Positions 5,899 to 12,132 of a DNA stretch of 12,132 nucleotides are shown one piece after another. Under the pieces are notes generated by a model. That model saw only the letters and a program-made list of their open reading frames with translations. It did not search any database and was not told the origin of the DNA. Position numbers and translations under genes: made by a program. Numbering within the stretch: position 1 is the stretch's first letter; each line of letters opens with the position of its first letter. Origin of the DNA: Candidatus Borrarchaeota archaeon (GTDB taxonomy: Archaea; Asgardarchaeota; Sifarchaeia; Borrarchaeales; Borrarchaeaceae); assembly GCA_016840645.1 (NCBI GenBank), contig JAEORY010000074.1, positions 1-12,132 of the forward strand, written 5' to 3'.

Positions 5899-7975
5899 TT
5901 GCTTCACCAGACTTCATATTTTGTTTTAGTTCCGTCATCTTCATGATTGAATCACTTTCTAAATTTACATCCGTTTCTTCCTTTTCCTGCTGAGCCTGTT
6001 CTTGCATCTGTAGCATATTAACAAATTCCATAACCTTCAGAATCTGATCTTGTTTGAGATTTTGTATCTCTGTCATAGCCTTTGCCCTATCCAAAGCAGC
6101 TGATGCCCTATTTTGTTCAGCCTCAGAGGCGCGTTCCTTAGCCAACCCAATATCTGCTACGACCCTAGCTCTTCTCTCTTGACTGAGCGCTATGTTCTGC
6201 TCTGTCTGAGAATTGATTAGCTCTTTTTGCATCTGTTCAAGTTCAGCCACCCTCTGAGCTTCTTGCTGTGCCTGCTCCTGCTGAGCCTCTATAGACTCTA
6301 CAAGGTCTGACTTGCCAACTAAAGGAAGCGCTTTAAGTATCTCAGATTGAGGAACATCCACAATACCCTCGCGTTTAAGATTAACAAGCTCAAAGTAATA
6401 TTGATCTTGTTGTGTTTCACTCTCAACACCTTGTTTTACAACAGCATCATATATTCCAAAGCTCTTATCATAAAACTCTTGTGACGGTTCTTCGTTGATC
6501 ATTCTTTGAACTTTTTGAGGCGTATAATTCTTTTGAACAGATTCAATCAAAAGATGACCAAGCAACTTTTGACTAAAGTCGAGCTGATCGAATATCTTTC
6601 TATTAGCCCTAACACCATTTGCAGTTCTGACCTGTGCTAAACGTCCAGAAACTTGTGTATTTCCACCCTCGTCAGATCCTAAAAGTGTATCATTGACACC
6701 TGCCAGATCATTGAAAAGCTGATCAATCACCTGTGAATATTGTATTATCTCAGCAATACCAGAAGTATTAGCTTGCTGATCTTGCACATCATCCATCGAA
6801 TAGCCCGGCTGAATACCAATGAGTCTACGGGTACCGGACTGTAACAATTGACGAGGGTCGTCAACAGACCCAAGCATATATTTTGTACTTCCATAGATTA
6901 CCTTATCCATGATATCAAGCACTTTCATATTGCGCTTATTATATATACGCTGAGCGTCATATAAACTGCGGACAATACCCTGATATCTATAAACCATATT
7001 TTCTACAGATGGCTCGAAAAAGCAGTGAACAGGGACAAAAGGATAGCGATTCTCTAGTCCAATTGCGTCTTTTCCCGAAAACACAACCTCTCCTGACAAG
7101 AGTATGTTATACTCAACAATTTCCCTATCCTCGTCCCTTATTTCTAATGTAGCCTCTCCTGTCTGCTTTAATACATCAATGCCCATCTCTAGCTTTTGAA
7201 GTTCTTCCTTAGAAATATTGGAAATATCTCTAGCAGACCCAGACTGAATATCTACCAAAAGTTTTTTTCTTTCAGAAGATCTACGGTAATATTGATCAAA
7301 TGTAATTATATTTGGATTGTTAAAATTTCTACTATAAGGTCTTAAATAAATGAACTTGTTATCGCGAACACTTGGTGCAACATTCTGTATAACTTCATCT
7401 TCAATGAATGGTAAAAGTTGACCAGCCTGGTCTCTTGTGACAAAGTCCCTAAGAATAACCCAGCTGCAATCACTAAGGTCTGGCTGCTCAGTATCTGGAT
7501 CTATTACAAAACTGTTATATCCACGTCGATAGAATTTAATGTCCCCATTTATTGGGTCATTAGAAAAATCAAGATACATCCCAAAAAGACTTAGGCCAGT
7601 CTTAACAGAATCCTCAAAAGCCTGGTTCCAATGATATTGCCCCTGTCCACGATACCAAACCTGTTTTAAAACTTTACTTAGCTGATCTGCCGTCTCTTGA
7701 TCGGAAGATTCTACAGGTTCAATCTCCATCGATCGGATATTGTCTCTTTGATATCCTGTAAACCAGTTGATTTTACTACGAATAAGGGGAAGTTCAATAG
7801 CCTCCCGCTTTTCTACAATAAGTTGATTAAGCTCTGCTCGCGTCCATGTATTTCCTGCATAAGCGCGTAAATCTCTGTCCATGAAGTTCCAAAGCTCGCC
7901 CCACTCCTCTTCACCACGTCTCCAGTTTTCTTCGTATTCATTCTTTATTTCAGCGAATTTGTCTTCATTCCCCAT
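5876..7975 (-). CDS. Portal protein, P22-like (699 aa)
   Basis: The ATG at 7975 has GGGG five bases upstream. The length is close to the 725 aa of the P22 portal. The N-terminal region has helical, tryptophan-rich sequence (ENWRRGEEEWGELWNFMDRD) followed by YAGNTWT and LPLIRSKINWFTGYQRDNIR. These match the 'qW...R..eg.p.lt.N.i.p.v..l.g..r.nr' region of P22-type portals. The core carries the expected wing and stem-like sequence (SFVIDPDTEQPDLSDCSWVI, RYPFVPVHCFFEP, MVYRYQGIVRSLYDAQRIYN). Residues of about 565-690 form a long Gln/Glu-rich coiled coil (EAQQEQAQQEAQRVAELEQM), comparable to the helical barrel of P22. Portals form the dodecameric vertex through which the terminase pumps DNA; the position just after terminase is canonical. 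Confidence 0.9.
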   Translation of the reverse strand: MGNEDKFAEIKNEYEENWRRGEEEWGELWNFMDRDLRAYAGNTWTRAELNQLIVEKREAIELPLIRSKINWFTGYQRDNIRSMEIEPVESSDQETADQLSKVLKQVWYRGQGQYHWNQAFEDSVKTGLSLFGMYLDFSNDPINGDIKFYRRGYNSFVIDPDTEQPDLSDCSWVILRDFVTRDQAGQLLPFIEDEVIQNVAPSVRDNKFIYLRPYSRNFNNPNIITFDQYYRRSSERKKLLVDIQSGSARDISNISKEELQKLEMGIDVLKQTGEATLEIRDEDREIVEYNILLSGEVVFSGKDAIGLENRYPFVPVHCFFEPSVENMVYRYQGIVRSLYDAQRIYNKRNMKVLDIMDKVIYGSTKYMLGSVDDPRQLLQSGTRRLIGIQPGYSMDDVQDQQANTSGIAEIIQYSQVIDQLFNDLAGVNDTLLGSDEGGNTQVSGRLAQVRTANGVRANRKIFDQLDFSQKLLGHLLIESVQKNYTPQKVQRMINEEPSQEFYDKSFGIYDAVVKQGVESETQQDQYYFELVNLKREGIVDVPQSEILKALPLVGKSDLVESIEAQQEQAQQEAQRVAELEQMQKELINSQTEQNIALSQERRARVVADIGLAKERASEAEQNRASAALDRAKAMTEIQNLKQDQILKVMEFVNMLQMQEQAQQEKEETDVNLESDSIMKMTELKQNMKSGEANAEQKEI

Positions 7976-8038
7976 AGCAACCCCGGCATATTTATTTAAT
8001 TTTATATTACCTAATTCATCTTTTATAGCAAAGACTCT

Positions 8039-8860
8039 TTAAATCATTCTTTGCACAGCGCTCAGCGCATCTTGATGTCTTGAATTAAAATTAGATCCTT
8101 TTGCTTTCACAAAATCTAGTGATATCGCAGCCATTCTGAAGCTGTCGGCTGCGTGAGAATGCTCGTTGTGAAGTGGTTCATGTATCCACCCAGCACCTTC
8201 CTTCCACTTCCTCTTGTATTTACTGAGATGGTCTATCCCTTGAGCGCATTTACTAGTATCCAAAAAACACCTATTGAGCAGAACCTTTGCTAGATTTATC
8301 CCAATGATGATGTCATCCCTTCTAAGCACATGAACATCTATATGCTTTTCTGTTAGCATATTTCTCACCTTATCGGCATAGCTGAGTAGTGTGACCTCGT
8401 CTCGTTTTGCTGCGTCATGTGGTAGATATATCGTCCCGTAATTGTATCGCTTCTCTTCTAGCATGAACTTAATGTAGAAGTCGTATGACTTGTTGTGATC
8501 TTCGTAGTAGTCGATGAAATAGACATTCTGGTCGTAATATTGGAAGAACCAGAGAACCGTGTAATCAAAAACACCTAGGTCAAACGCAACATATACAAAG
8601 CGTTCTGGGTCATATTTGAGAGGTATAATGCGCGAATCTTTACGGGCCCCTGCTATCTCAATGGCATAGAAGTAAGCGTCTGCGCTTGCCATGAAGGCTT
8701 CATTTTCCGTACTGGGATATTCTTGTTTGACCTTATCACCGAGGGTTCTCCATGTAGCATAATACCAGTTCTTTTGTCCTTGGGTGAGTTCTATACCTTC
8801 TTTATCGCGCAAATCAATGAAATACTGCTCAAGATGCTGTGGTATTTGTTCTCTTTTCAT
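8039..8860 (-). CDS. terL: Terminase large subunit, C-terminal nuclease half (273 aa)
   Basis: The start chosen is ATG at 8860, which overlaps the stop of the ATPase half as ATGA; GGA lies six bases upstream. A further in-frame ATG at 8896 would only read the ATPase sequence in the wrong frame. Residues 1-60 complete the linker of the ATPase (GIELTQGQKNWYYATWRTLG, YPSTENEAF). The RNase H-like headful nuclease follows, with acidic residues at FDLG (Asp94), LPHDA (Asp149) and HAADSFR (Asp239), the expected three metal ligands. Homology runs straight across the junction, so this was one protein: 69 + 168 extein residues plus these 273 make 510 aa, normal for TerL. Either the halves work as two polypeptides or a one-base frameshift (mutation or error) is present. 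Confidence 0.88.
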   Translation of the reverse strand: MKREQIPQHLEQYFIDLRDKEGIELTQGQKNWYYATWRTLGDKVKQEYPSTENEAFMASADAYFYAIEIAGARKDSRIIPLKYDPERFVYVAFDLGVFDYTVLWFFQYYDQNVYFIDYYEDHNKSYDFYIKFMLEEKRYNYGTIYLPHDAAKRDEVTLLSYADKVRNMLTEKHIDVHVLRRDDIIIGINLAKVLLNRCFLDTSKCAQGIDHLSKYKRKWKEGAGWIHEPLHNEHSHAADSFRMAAISLDFVKAKGSNFNSRHQDALSAVQRMI

Positions 8861-10365
8861 ATGGATTCCATAGAATAGGTAGACTCGCTCCACCATGGAT
8901 AAAAGTGTAGCTTGAATTCTAACGGGCTTAAATCCTCATTCCCACGAGCCATAGCCCTTTGACATAGCTCCCAAAAATACCCGTCTGACCCTTCCGCCGT
9001 TGACTCAAGAACAACTTCTGCCTTAGCCGAGAGAGTTTGAAGAGACCCGGTCATCACCTCGTTTGCCTTTTGTGGCCATCTAGCACAAATCTTACCAAAT
9101 TCGCTTACAAGTAGTCCCGAGAGCGTTTCTCCACGCATCGTAGTGTCTACTCGTATGAGTGAGTTGTTGCCGAATACTAGCTGTCTAGCGCTGTCCTGCT
9201 TAACCTTTACCGCCGCCTTCAGCTCTGGATGCATGTTATCAACTGCATATCTAATGCGCCTGAATATCCCCTGCGCGCTCTCCATGCTATGGCTGATGAT
9301 ACCGATCGTTTGATTTGCGTTCCAGAGTGCCTTGTCAAGCATGTACAGGCACCAGAACGTTGTATTATGAGAAACGAATCCTTCAGCAATATATGTTCCA
9401 GTTGACGTCTGTAAGTCGACAATATCATTTTCCCCAATGTTTTCAATCTTTGTGATTGTGGCGCAAGCTTCCCCGCCAATTCTTGGAAGTTCTTTACCCT
9501 CCCACCAATCCCTACACAGAAACCGTGATGGCCTTGTTGTCCCAAGAAGACGAAATATTTCATCTATTCTACTTAAAACCACTTTCTTCACAGCAGTTTT
9601 GCCAAACTTTGATTTTCTTTCTGGTTTATTATCTACCTGAATTGTATAGTTATATCCTTTTGTTTTGAAATACCTCTTTAACCTATCAAACACAGGTCCT
9701 TCTACCTGGCTAATAGCCAAACATCCTCCCACCCTATTTTTTTTTGCAAGAAAGCCTTCACCATCTAACATCCCACCTATCCAACCATCTTCGTAATCGC
9801 CTGCTTCCCATGTTCCATCGCATATTCGGCGTATCTTTGTGCCGACCTTTAGCTTCTTATTACCGTTATTCCCAGTGTCTTCAACGCTTCTCCAATCATA
9901 CCCAGTGTTTGTTTTTCGTGATAACCATGGATGTCTGGCGGTGCAAATTAATTGTTTTCCATTATCAAATGTGATTCTATAACATTCTTTTCTATCCCAC
10001 TTGACACCCTGCACTACTCCACGCCGTAAACGTCGACCCTTTCCCCTGATACCGTGCGCATGTTCGTCTACGCTCACGATTTCATCACCTGGTTTCATGT
10101 TTCCGATTCTTTCCCAAGTCATATCTGCTTTTAAAACCAATGTGTTGGGATCTAGACAACTCCCTATCTGTCTAGCTTTAAGAACAAGGTTTCGATTGTG
10201 TTTATTGTCGAAGATATCACGCTGCTGAGCATTGAGCTTGAAAAGCTTTTTCTCACTCTCTTTCGTAATAATAAAATAGTTATTCTCTATACGATAAAGT
10301 GGATTCTCATGACAGAGAACAACATGCTCCGACAATGTTACTTTTTCGTGCTCTGTTCCAACCAT
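8857..10365 (-). CDS. terL: Terminase large subunit, ATPase half with an intein in the P-loop (502 aa precursor)
   Basis: The ATG at 10365 overlaps the small-subunit gene by 28 bases. Residues 1-69 and 335-502 are the ATPase. The P-loop region KARQIGS-TTF is split by the intein after Ser69. LLVSEFGKICARWPQKA is the Walker B region (SE instead of the usual DE, as common in this terminase branch), and VLESTAEGSDGYFWE is the coupling motif. LHFYPWW starts the linker to the nuclease. Residues 70-334 are the intein. ATP-driven DNA translocation through the portal would require splicing, because the nucleotide-binding loop is interrupted. The frame ends in TGA at 8857, before the nuclease domain, which continues in the -1 frame. 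I see no heptanucleotide slippery sequence before the stop. Confidence 0.9.
   Translation of the reverse strand: MVGTEHEKVTLSEHVVLCHENPLYRIENNYFIITKESEKKLFKLNAQQRDIFDNKHNRNLVLKARQIGSCLDPNTLVLKADMTWERIGNMKPGDEIVSVDEHAHGIRGKGRRLRRGVVQGVKWDRKECYRITFDNGKQLICTARHPWLSRKTNTGYDWRSVEDTGNNGNKKLKVGTKIRRICDGTWEAGDYEDGWIGGMLDGEGFLAKKNRVGGCLAISQVEGPVFDRLKRYFKTKGYNYTIQVDNKPERKSKFGKTAVKKVVLSRIDEIFRLLGTTRPSRFLCRDWWEGKELPRIGGEACATITKIENIGENDIVDLQTSTGTYIAEGFVSHNTTFWCLYMLDKALWNANQTIGIISHSMESAQGIFRRIRYAVDNMHPELKAAVKVKQDSARQLVFGNNSLIRVDTTMRGETLSGLLVSEFGKICARWPQKANEVMTGSLQTLSAKAEVVLESTAEGSDGYFWELCQRAMARGNEDLSPLEFKLHFYPWWSESTYSMESI
9364..10158 (-). mobile_element. Intein with single-motif LAGLIDADG domain inside TerL (265 aa)
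   Basis: The intein spans Cys70 to Asn334 of the precursor. It starts CLDPNTLVLKADMTWERIGN (splicing block A, nucleophile Cys1). Block B is GKQLICTARHPWL with the TxxH motif (Thr142, His145). Block F is ITKIENIGENDIVDLQTSTG, and it ends FVSHN with the penultimate His and terminal Asn. The +1 residue is Thr335, one of the permitted nucleophiles, so all splicing residues are intact. Between blocks B and F, WIGGMLDGEGFLA (195-207) is one LAGLIDADG motif, with Glu203 the likely catalytic acid. I find no second motif, whereas most intein endonucleases have two. The insertion in the P-loop of an essential ATPase is the classic protected site for an intein. Confidence 0.95.
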
Positions 10366-10751
10366 GCTTTGTAATCCGATAGATCGGCAGATCCTTCTTC
10401 AAATGCTTTTCGTTTAACCTCTGCGTCAAACTCCTTTTCGCGCATTTTTTCTTCTTTTAAGAAGTAATCATATGTTGTTGCGTTTAGATCATAAGCTTTA
10501 ACATGTAGTTCGTTTGCTGTAAGTTTTTTCTCTCTTCTATTTGCTAAAAACGACTTTGCTGTTTCATATGCTGAACGGAACTCCTCACTTTCTCTTGCCC
10601 ATCTTGATACATAAGGGGGGGGAAATGGTGGCTCATGTTCGCAACAAAAAGCGTTTAAATTTACGCTATCTTTCTTTTTTGCCCATTCAAGTATTTTTCC
10701 TGCCATTTCTGAGTAATCCCAATCTCTAGGTCTTCCTCCAGCATTTACCAT
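10338..10751 (-). CDS. terS: Terminase small subunit-like protein (137 aa)
   Basis: The ATG at 10751 overlaps the stop of the preceding gene as TAATG, and its end overlaps terL by 28 bases. The N-terminal half has GRPRDWDYSEMAGKILEWAK, a stretch resembling a helix-turn-helix (VNLNAFCCEHEPPFPPPYVS, then RWARES), and a helical region (FRSAYETAKSFLANRREKKL). A charged helix follows (MREKEFDAEVKRKAFEE). Small subunits recognise viral DNA and load the large subunit; they are poorly conserved. The call rests on the DNA-binding-like N-terminus and on the position immediately before terL. Confidence 0.75.
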   Translation of the reverse strand: MVNAGGRPRDWDYSEMAGKILEWAKKKDSVNLNAFCCEHEPPFPPPYVSRWARESEEFRSAYETAKSFLANRREKKLTANELHVKAYDLNATTYDYFLKEEKMREKEFDAEVKRKAFEEGSADLSDYKAWLEQSTKK

Positions 10752-10951
10752 TATTTCACCACCATTAACGCCCTAACTCTTATATCGTCTGGCGTTATTT
10801 TTGCGTTTGCTAAAGTTTGTTCTATACAACCCTTAATGACTGGGTCTGTGTCCATCATCTCAAAGATATCATGAATGAGGAATTTTTGTTTATATGTGCA
10901 ATCATCCCCTGTTTCTGTATCACCCTTAACTGTTACGCTAAGCTCAATCAT
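10751..10951 (-). CDS. Unknown small protein, first gene of the packaging operon (66 aa)
   Basis: The start is ATG at 10951 (MIELSVTVKG) with AAAGG five bases upstream; a longer frame to 11005 lacks a ribosome binding site and reads low-complexity MYIYSYIHRI. The protein has an N-terminal beta strand, TGDDCTYKQKFLIHDIFEMM, and a C-terminal segment ending IRVRALMVVK. I do not recognise the family. It is coupled to the small terminase by a TAATG overlap and is probably the first gene transcribed from the minus-strand promoter. Confidence 0.65.
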   Translation of the reverse strand: MIELSVTVKGDTETGDDCTYKQKFLIHDIFEMMDTDPVIKGCIEQTLANAKITPDDIRVRALMVVK

Positions 10952-11035
10952 AAAAACCTTTTTGTTATTAGATATGATCCTATGAATATAGCTATATATG
11001 TACATGTGACAGCTACTACAATGATCATATTATGA

Positions 11036-11064
11036 AATATAACTTTTGCATATTTTTACGACAA
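11036..11064 (-). promoter_or_regulatory. Candidate promoter of the packaging/head operon
   Basis: On the minus strand TTGTCG (11064-11059) and TATATT (11041-11036, five of six consensus bases) are separated by 17 bases. Transcription would begin near 11029, about 80 bases before the first gene. A second weaker pair (TTGTAG, 17 bases, TATATA) lies just downstream. Together with the opposite-facing promoter this makes 10952-11143 a divergent control region. Predicted by eye. Confidence 0.4.
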
Positions 11065-11066
11065 GA

Positions 11067-11089
11067 ATTTCTTTTTTCTTTTTTTTCTT
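11067..11089. other. Pyrimidine-only tract in the divergent control region
   Basis: A run composed only of T and C on the plus strand, mostly T, lies between the two divergent promoters. The minus strand is purine-only. It may bend or open DNA or act as an upstream promoter element; nothing in the sequence decides this. The rest of 10952-11143 is AT-rich and holds only the promoters described. Confidence 0.4.
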
Positions 11090-11116
11090 GCATACATGTC
11101 GCGTGTGTGATATATA
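11088..11116 (+). promoter_or_regulatory. Candidate promoter of the rightward early genes
   Basis: TTGCAT (11088-11093), a 17-base spacer and TATATA (11111-11116) lie just upstream of the first plus-strand gene, whose AAGGAG (11131-11136) follows at a proper distance. The boxes are only half to two-thirds consensus, and the TA repeat makes the exact -10 uncertain. Confidence 0.35.
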
Positions 11117-11143
11117 TATGCTATACAAACAAGGAGACAAACC

Positions 11144-11347
11144 ATGATACTTGAGCTTTTGAGAAAAGTAGAATTTGGGCACCGAAGGTATTACCCAAGA
11201 AATAAGCTGGCAGCGGGTTTGCTTTCGATTCTTAGAAGAAAGAGTTTTACGGAAAATCAGATTGCACTATTTGCAGACATTGGTTTTTCAATTTCAATAA
11301 CTGAGCCAGTAGATGATGTTTACAGCTCAAGCGAAAAAGGAGTTTAG
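11144..11347 (+). CDS. Unknown small early phage protein (67 aa)
   Basis: The ATG at 11144 has AAGGAG seven bases upstream. The N-terminal half is basic and helical (MILELLRKVEFGHRRYYPRN, KLAAGLLSILRRK), followed by FTENQIALFADIGFSISI and a short acidic tail. The compact helical design with a basic face could be nucleic-acid binding, but no known family is recognised. It is the first gene of the rightward block and ends 2 bases before the next ATG. Confidence 0.7.
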   Translation: MILELLRKVEFGHRRYYPRNKLAAGLLSILRRKSFTENQIALFADIGFSISITEPVDDVYSSSEKGV

Positions 11348-11349
11348 CC

Positions 11350-11634
11350 ATGTTAGAAGATTTATTTATAGATCACTACGAGTTAATGTGTCAAAAGATG
11401 CGTGATATTTTGAGTAAGCGCAAAGAGCTTGAGGCGGAATATAAGGAGCTTCGCGAAGATATTATTGCCAATGTTGGCGGTGACAGAATGGAGTATGGAA
11501 TTAAGGTAACCAAACGAGAGCGTGCTGGTGCCATTGACTACAAACGAATGATTGAAGATGGGCTTATTGACGAGAGTTCACTTGAGTATTACAAGAAGCC
11601 AAATATTGAGGTTTGGGAAATCAGATCATATTAA
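11350..11634 (+). CDS. Stand-alone protein resembling the C-terminal tail of YqaJ-type recombinases (94 aa)
   Basis: The ATG at 11350 has AAGGAG seven bases upstream. Residues 1-45 form a charged coiled coil (MRDILSKRKELEAEYKELRE). The second half, YGIKVTKRERAGAIDYKRMI followed by SSLEYYKKPNIEVWEIR, has the pattern 'gvkvtrverkGsvDYkk...l..yrk.s...w.i'. I know this pattern from the C-terminal end of YqaJ-family viral recombinases/exonucleases and related accessory proteins. The nuclease core with its acidic catalytic residues is absent here. It may be a separate subunit of such a recombinase or a remnant after gene fission; the nuclease might be encoded to the right of the window. The assignment is a memory-based family match and should be held loosely. 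Confidence 0.6.
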   Translation: MLEDLFIDHYELMCQKMRDILSKRKELEAEYKELREDIIANVGGDRMEYGIKVTKRERAGAIDYKRMIEDGLIDESSLEYYKKPNIEVWEIRSY

Positions 11635-11640
11635 CAAATC

Positions 11641-11660
11641 AGGGGCTTATTGCCCCTTTA
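11641..11660 (+). terminator. Short hairpin between early genes, possible weak terminator or attenuator
   Basis: AGGGGC and GCCCCT form a 6-bp stem around a TTATT loop, followed by TTTA. The T-tract is too short for a strong terminator, and the next gene's ribosome binding site follows at once, so partial termination or mRNA protection is more likely. Confidence 0.4.
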
Positions 11661-11675
11661 AAAAAGGGTATTACC

Positions 11676-12005
11676 ATGAACAAAGACAGAATAATGCAAG
11701 AATTAGATGAAGAGAAGGTTCGAAGGGTTGTTAGGGATGAAATGGCTAGAAAGGATTTTGTTGAGAAGCATTTAGACCATGTTTGGACATTATTCCAGCA
11801 TTTAGAAGATACAGACTCTGATTATTTATCAAATTCAGTTTTATTCTTTGTGGAAAATTATGATTTTGATATTAATGAATTGCCAGATAGATTGAGGGAA
11901 AAAATTGAATATGCGCTTGATAAAGAAGAGTTTGAGGCGCATGTTAATGCGGAGGATATTCTCCAAAAACATTTATTAAGTGCATTTGAACGTATAGGAT
12001 TTTAA
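11676..12005 (+). CDS. Unknown acidic early phage protein (109 aa)
   Basis: The start is ATG at 11676 with AAGGG seven bases upstream; an in-frame TTG at 11613 would read through the preceding gene's end and the hairpin. The protein is acidic and mostly helical (MNKDRIMQELDEEKVRRVVR, DYLSNSVLFFVENYDFDINE, LREKIEYALDKEEFEAHVNA). It has no motif I recognise and no membrane segment. It is one base away from the next gene, so it is part of the same transcription unit. Confidence 0.7.
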   Translation: MNKDRIMQELDEEKVRRVVRDEMARKDFVEKHLDHVWTLFQHLEDTDSDYLSNSVLFFVENYDFDINELPDRLREKIEYALDKEEFEAHVNAEDILQKHLLSAFERIGF

Positions 12006-12006
12006 A

Positions 12007-12132
12007 ATGTTGAACACAAAATATTATGATAAAAAAGGTAAAGAAATAACTCTGGATGAGTTTTCAGAACTTTTTACAGATCCACAATATCGAGTCCTCG
12101 GCAAAAACCAAGATGAGCATTTTTTGGTTAGC
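12007..12132 (+). CDS. Small phage protein of unknown function, N-terminal part (runs off the right edge)
   Basis: The ATG at 12007 follows the previous stop by one base, and the frame is open to the window edge (42 codons). It begins MLNTKYYDKKGKEITLDEFS, then ELFTDPQYRVLGKNQ and HFLVS. The pattern 'kYYDk.GkeIt.eew.eLf.d..Y' is shared by many short phage early proteins of unknown function. Translation probably depends on coupling to the upstream gene, as no separate ribosome binding site is obvious. Confidence 0.65.
   Translation, partial: MLNTKYYDKKGKEITLDEFSELFTDPQYRVLGKNQDEHFLVS

Noticed and set aside
8857..8860. Programmed -1 ribosomal frameshifting, or stop-codon reassignment, to make full-length TerL.
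   Set aside because: No X XXY YYZ slippery heptamer precedes the stop. Reading through TGA in frame gives unrelated sequence, so recoding of TGA would not help. Translational coupling or a sequence error is simpler.
1..12132. CRISPR arrays, tRNA genes, insertion sequences, and integrase or attachment sites.
   Set aside because: No regularly spaced direct repeats, cloverleaf-like segments, transposase or integrase motifs, or tRNA-end repeats were seen on reading both strands.

Overview
The window looks like the packaging and head-assembly module of a tailed bacteriophage, or of a prophage or uncultured viral contig, with the start of a divergent early-gene block. The DNA is moderately AT-rich. 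Genes are tightly packed, most starts have good Shine-Dalgarno sequences, and neighbouring genes overlap by TAATG, ATGA or a few tens of bases. A bacterial virus is clear; the host is not identifiable. A P22-type portal, an N4 gp56-type major capsid protein and a phage terminase suggest a podovirus-like particle, possibly from a Gram-negative host.

Minus strand, in transcription order from about 11,030 down to 1: a 66-aa unknown protein, a terminase small subunit-like protein, a terminase large subunit (TerL) carrying an intein and split into two reading frames, a P22-like portal, three small proteins (58, 80 and about 121 aa), an acidic coiled-coil scaffold, the major capsid protein (MCP) in two exons, two related proteins with a small FCCH-like beta domain, an unknown 136-aa protein, a probable head-tail adaptor, and a tail-fibre-like gene that runs off the left edge. 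Plus strand, from about 11,110 to the right edge: small early genes of 67, 94 and 109 aa and one partial gene. The 94-aa protein resembles the C-terminal tail of YqaJ-type recombinases.

The striking feature is that the two most essential virion-assembly genes are both interrupted, by different kinds of selfish element. TerL carries a 265-aa intein inside its ATP-binding P-loop, with a single-motif LAGLIDADG endonuclease domain. The same gene is then broken at an ATGA stop/start between the ATPase and nuclease halves. The MCP gene is interrupted by a 656-nt group I intron whose P1 helix, splice sites, P7, P8 and P9 can be read directly; removing it restores a continuous 319-aa capsid protein. 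Inside the intron lies a second LAGLIDADG endonuclease gene on the opposite strand. It has its own strong sigma70-type promoter, an apparently leaderless start, and a perfect 16-bp palindrome over the start codon.

The left edge (1-117) is a perfect 48-bp inverted repeat. The protein reading on either side suggests a fold-back (contig-end) artefact inside the tail-fibre gene rather than a biological hairpin.
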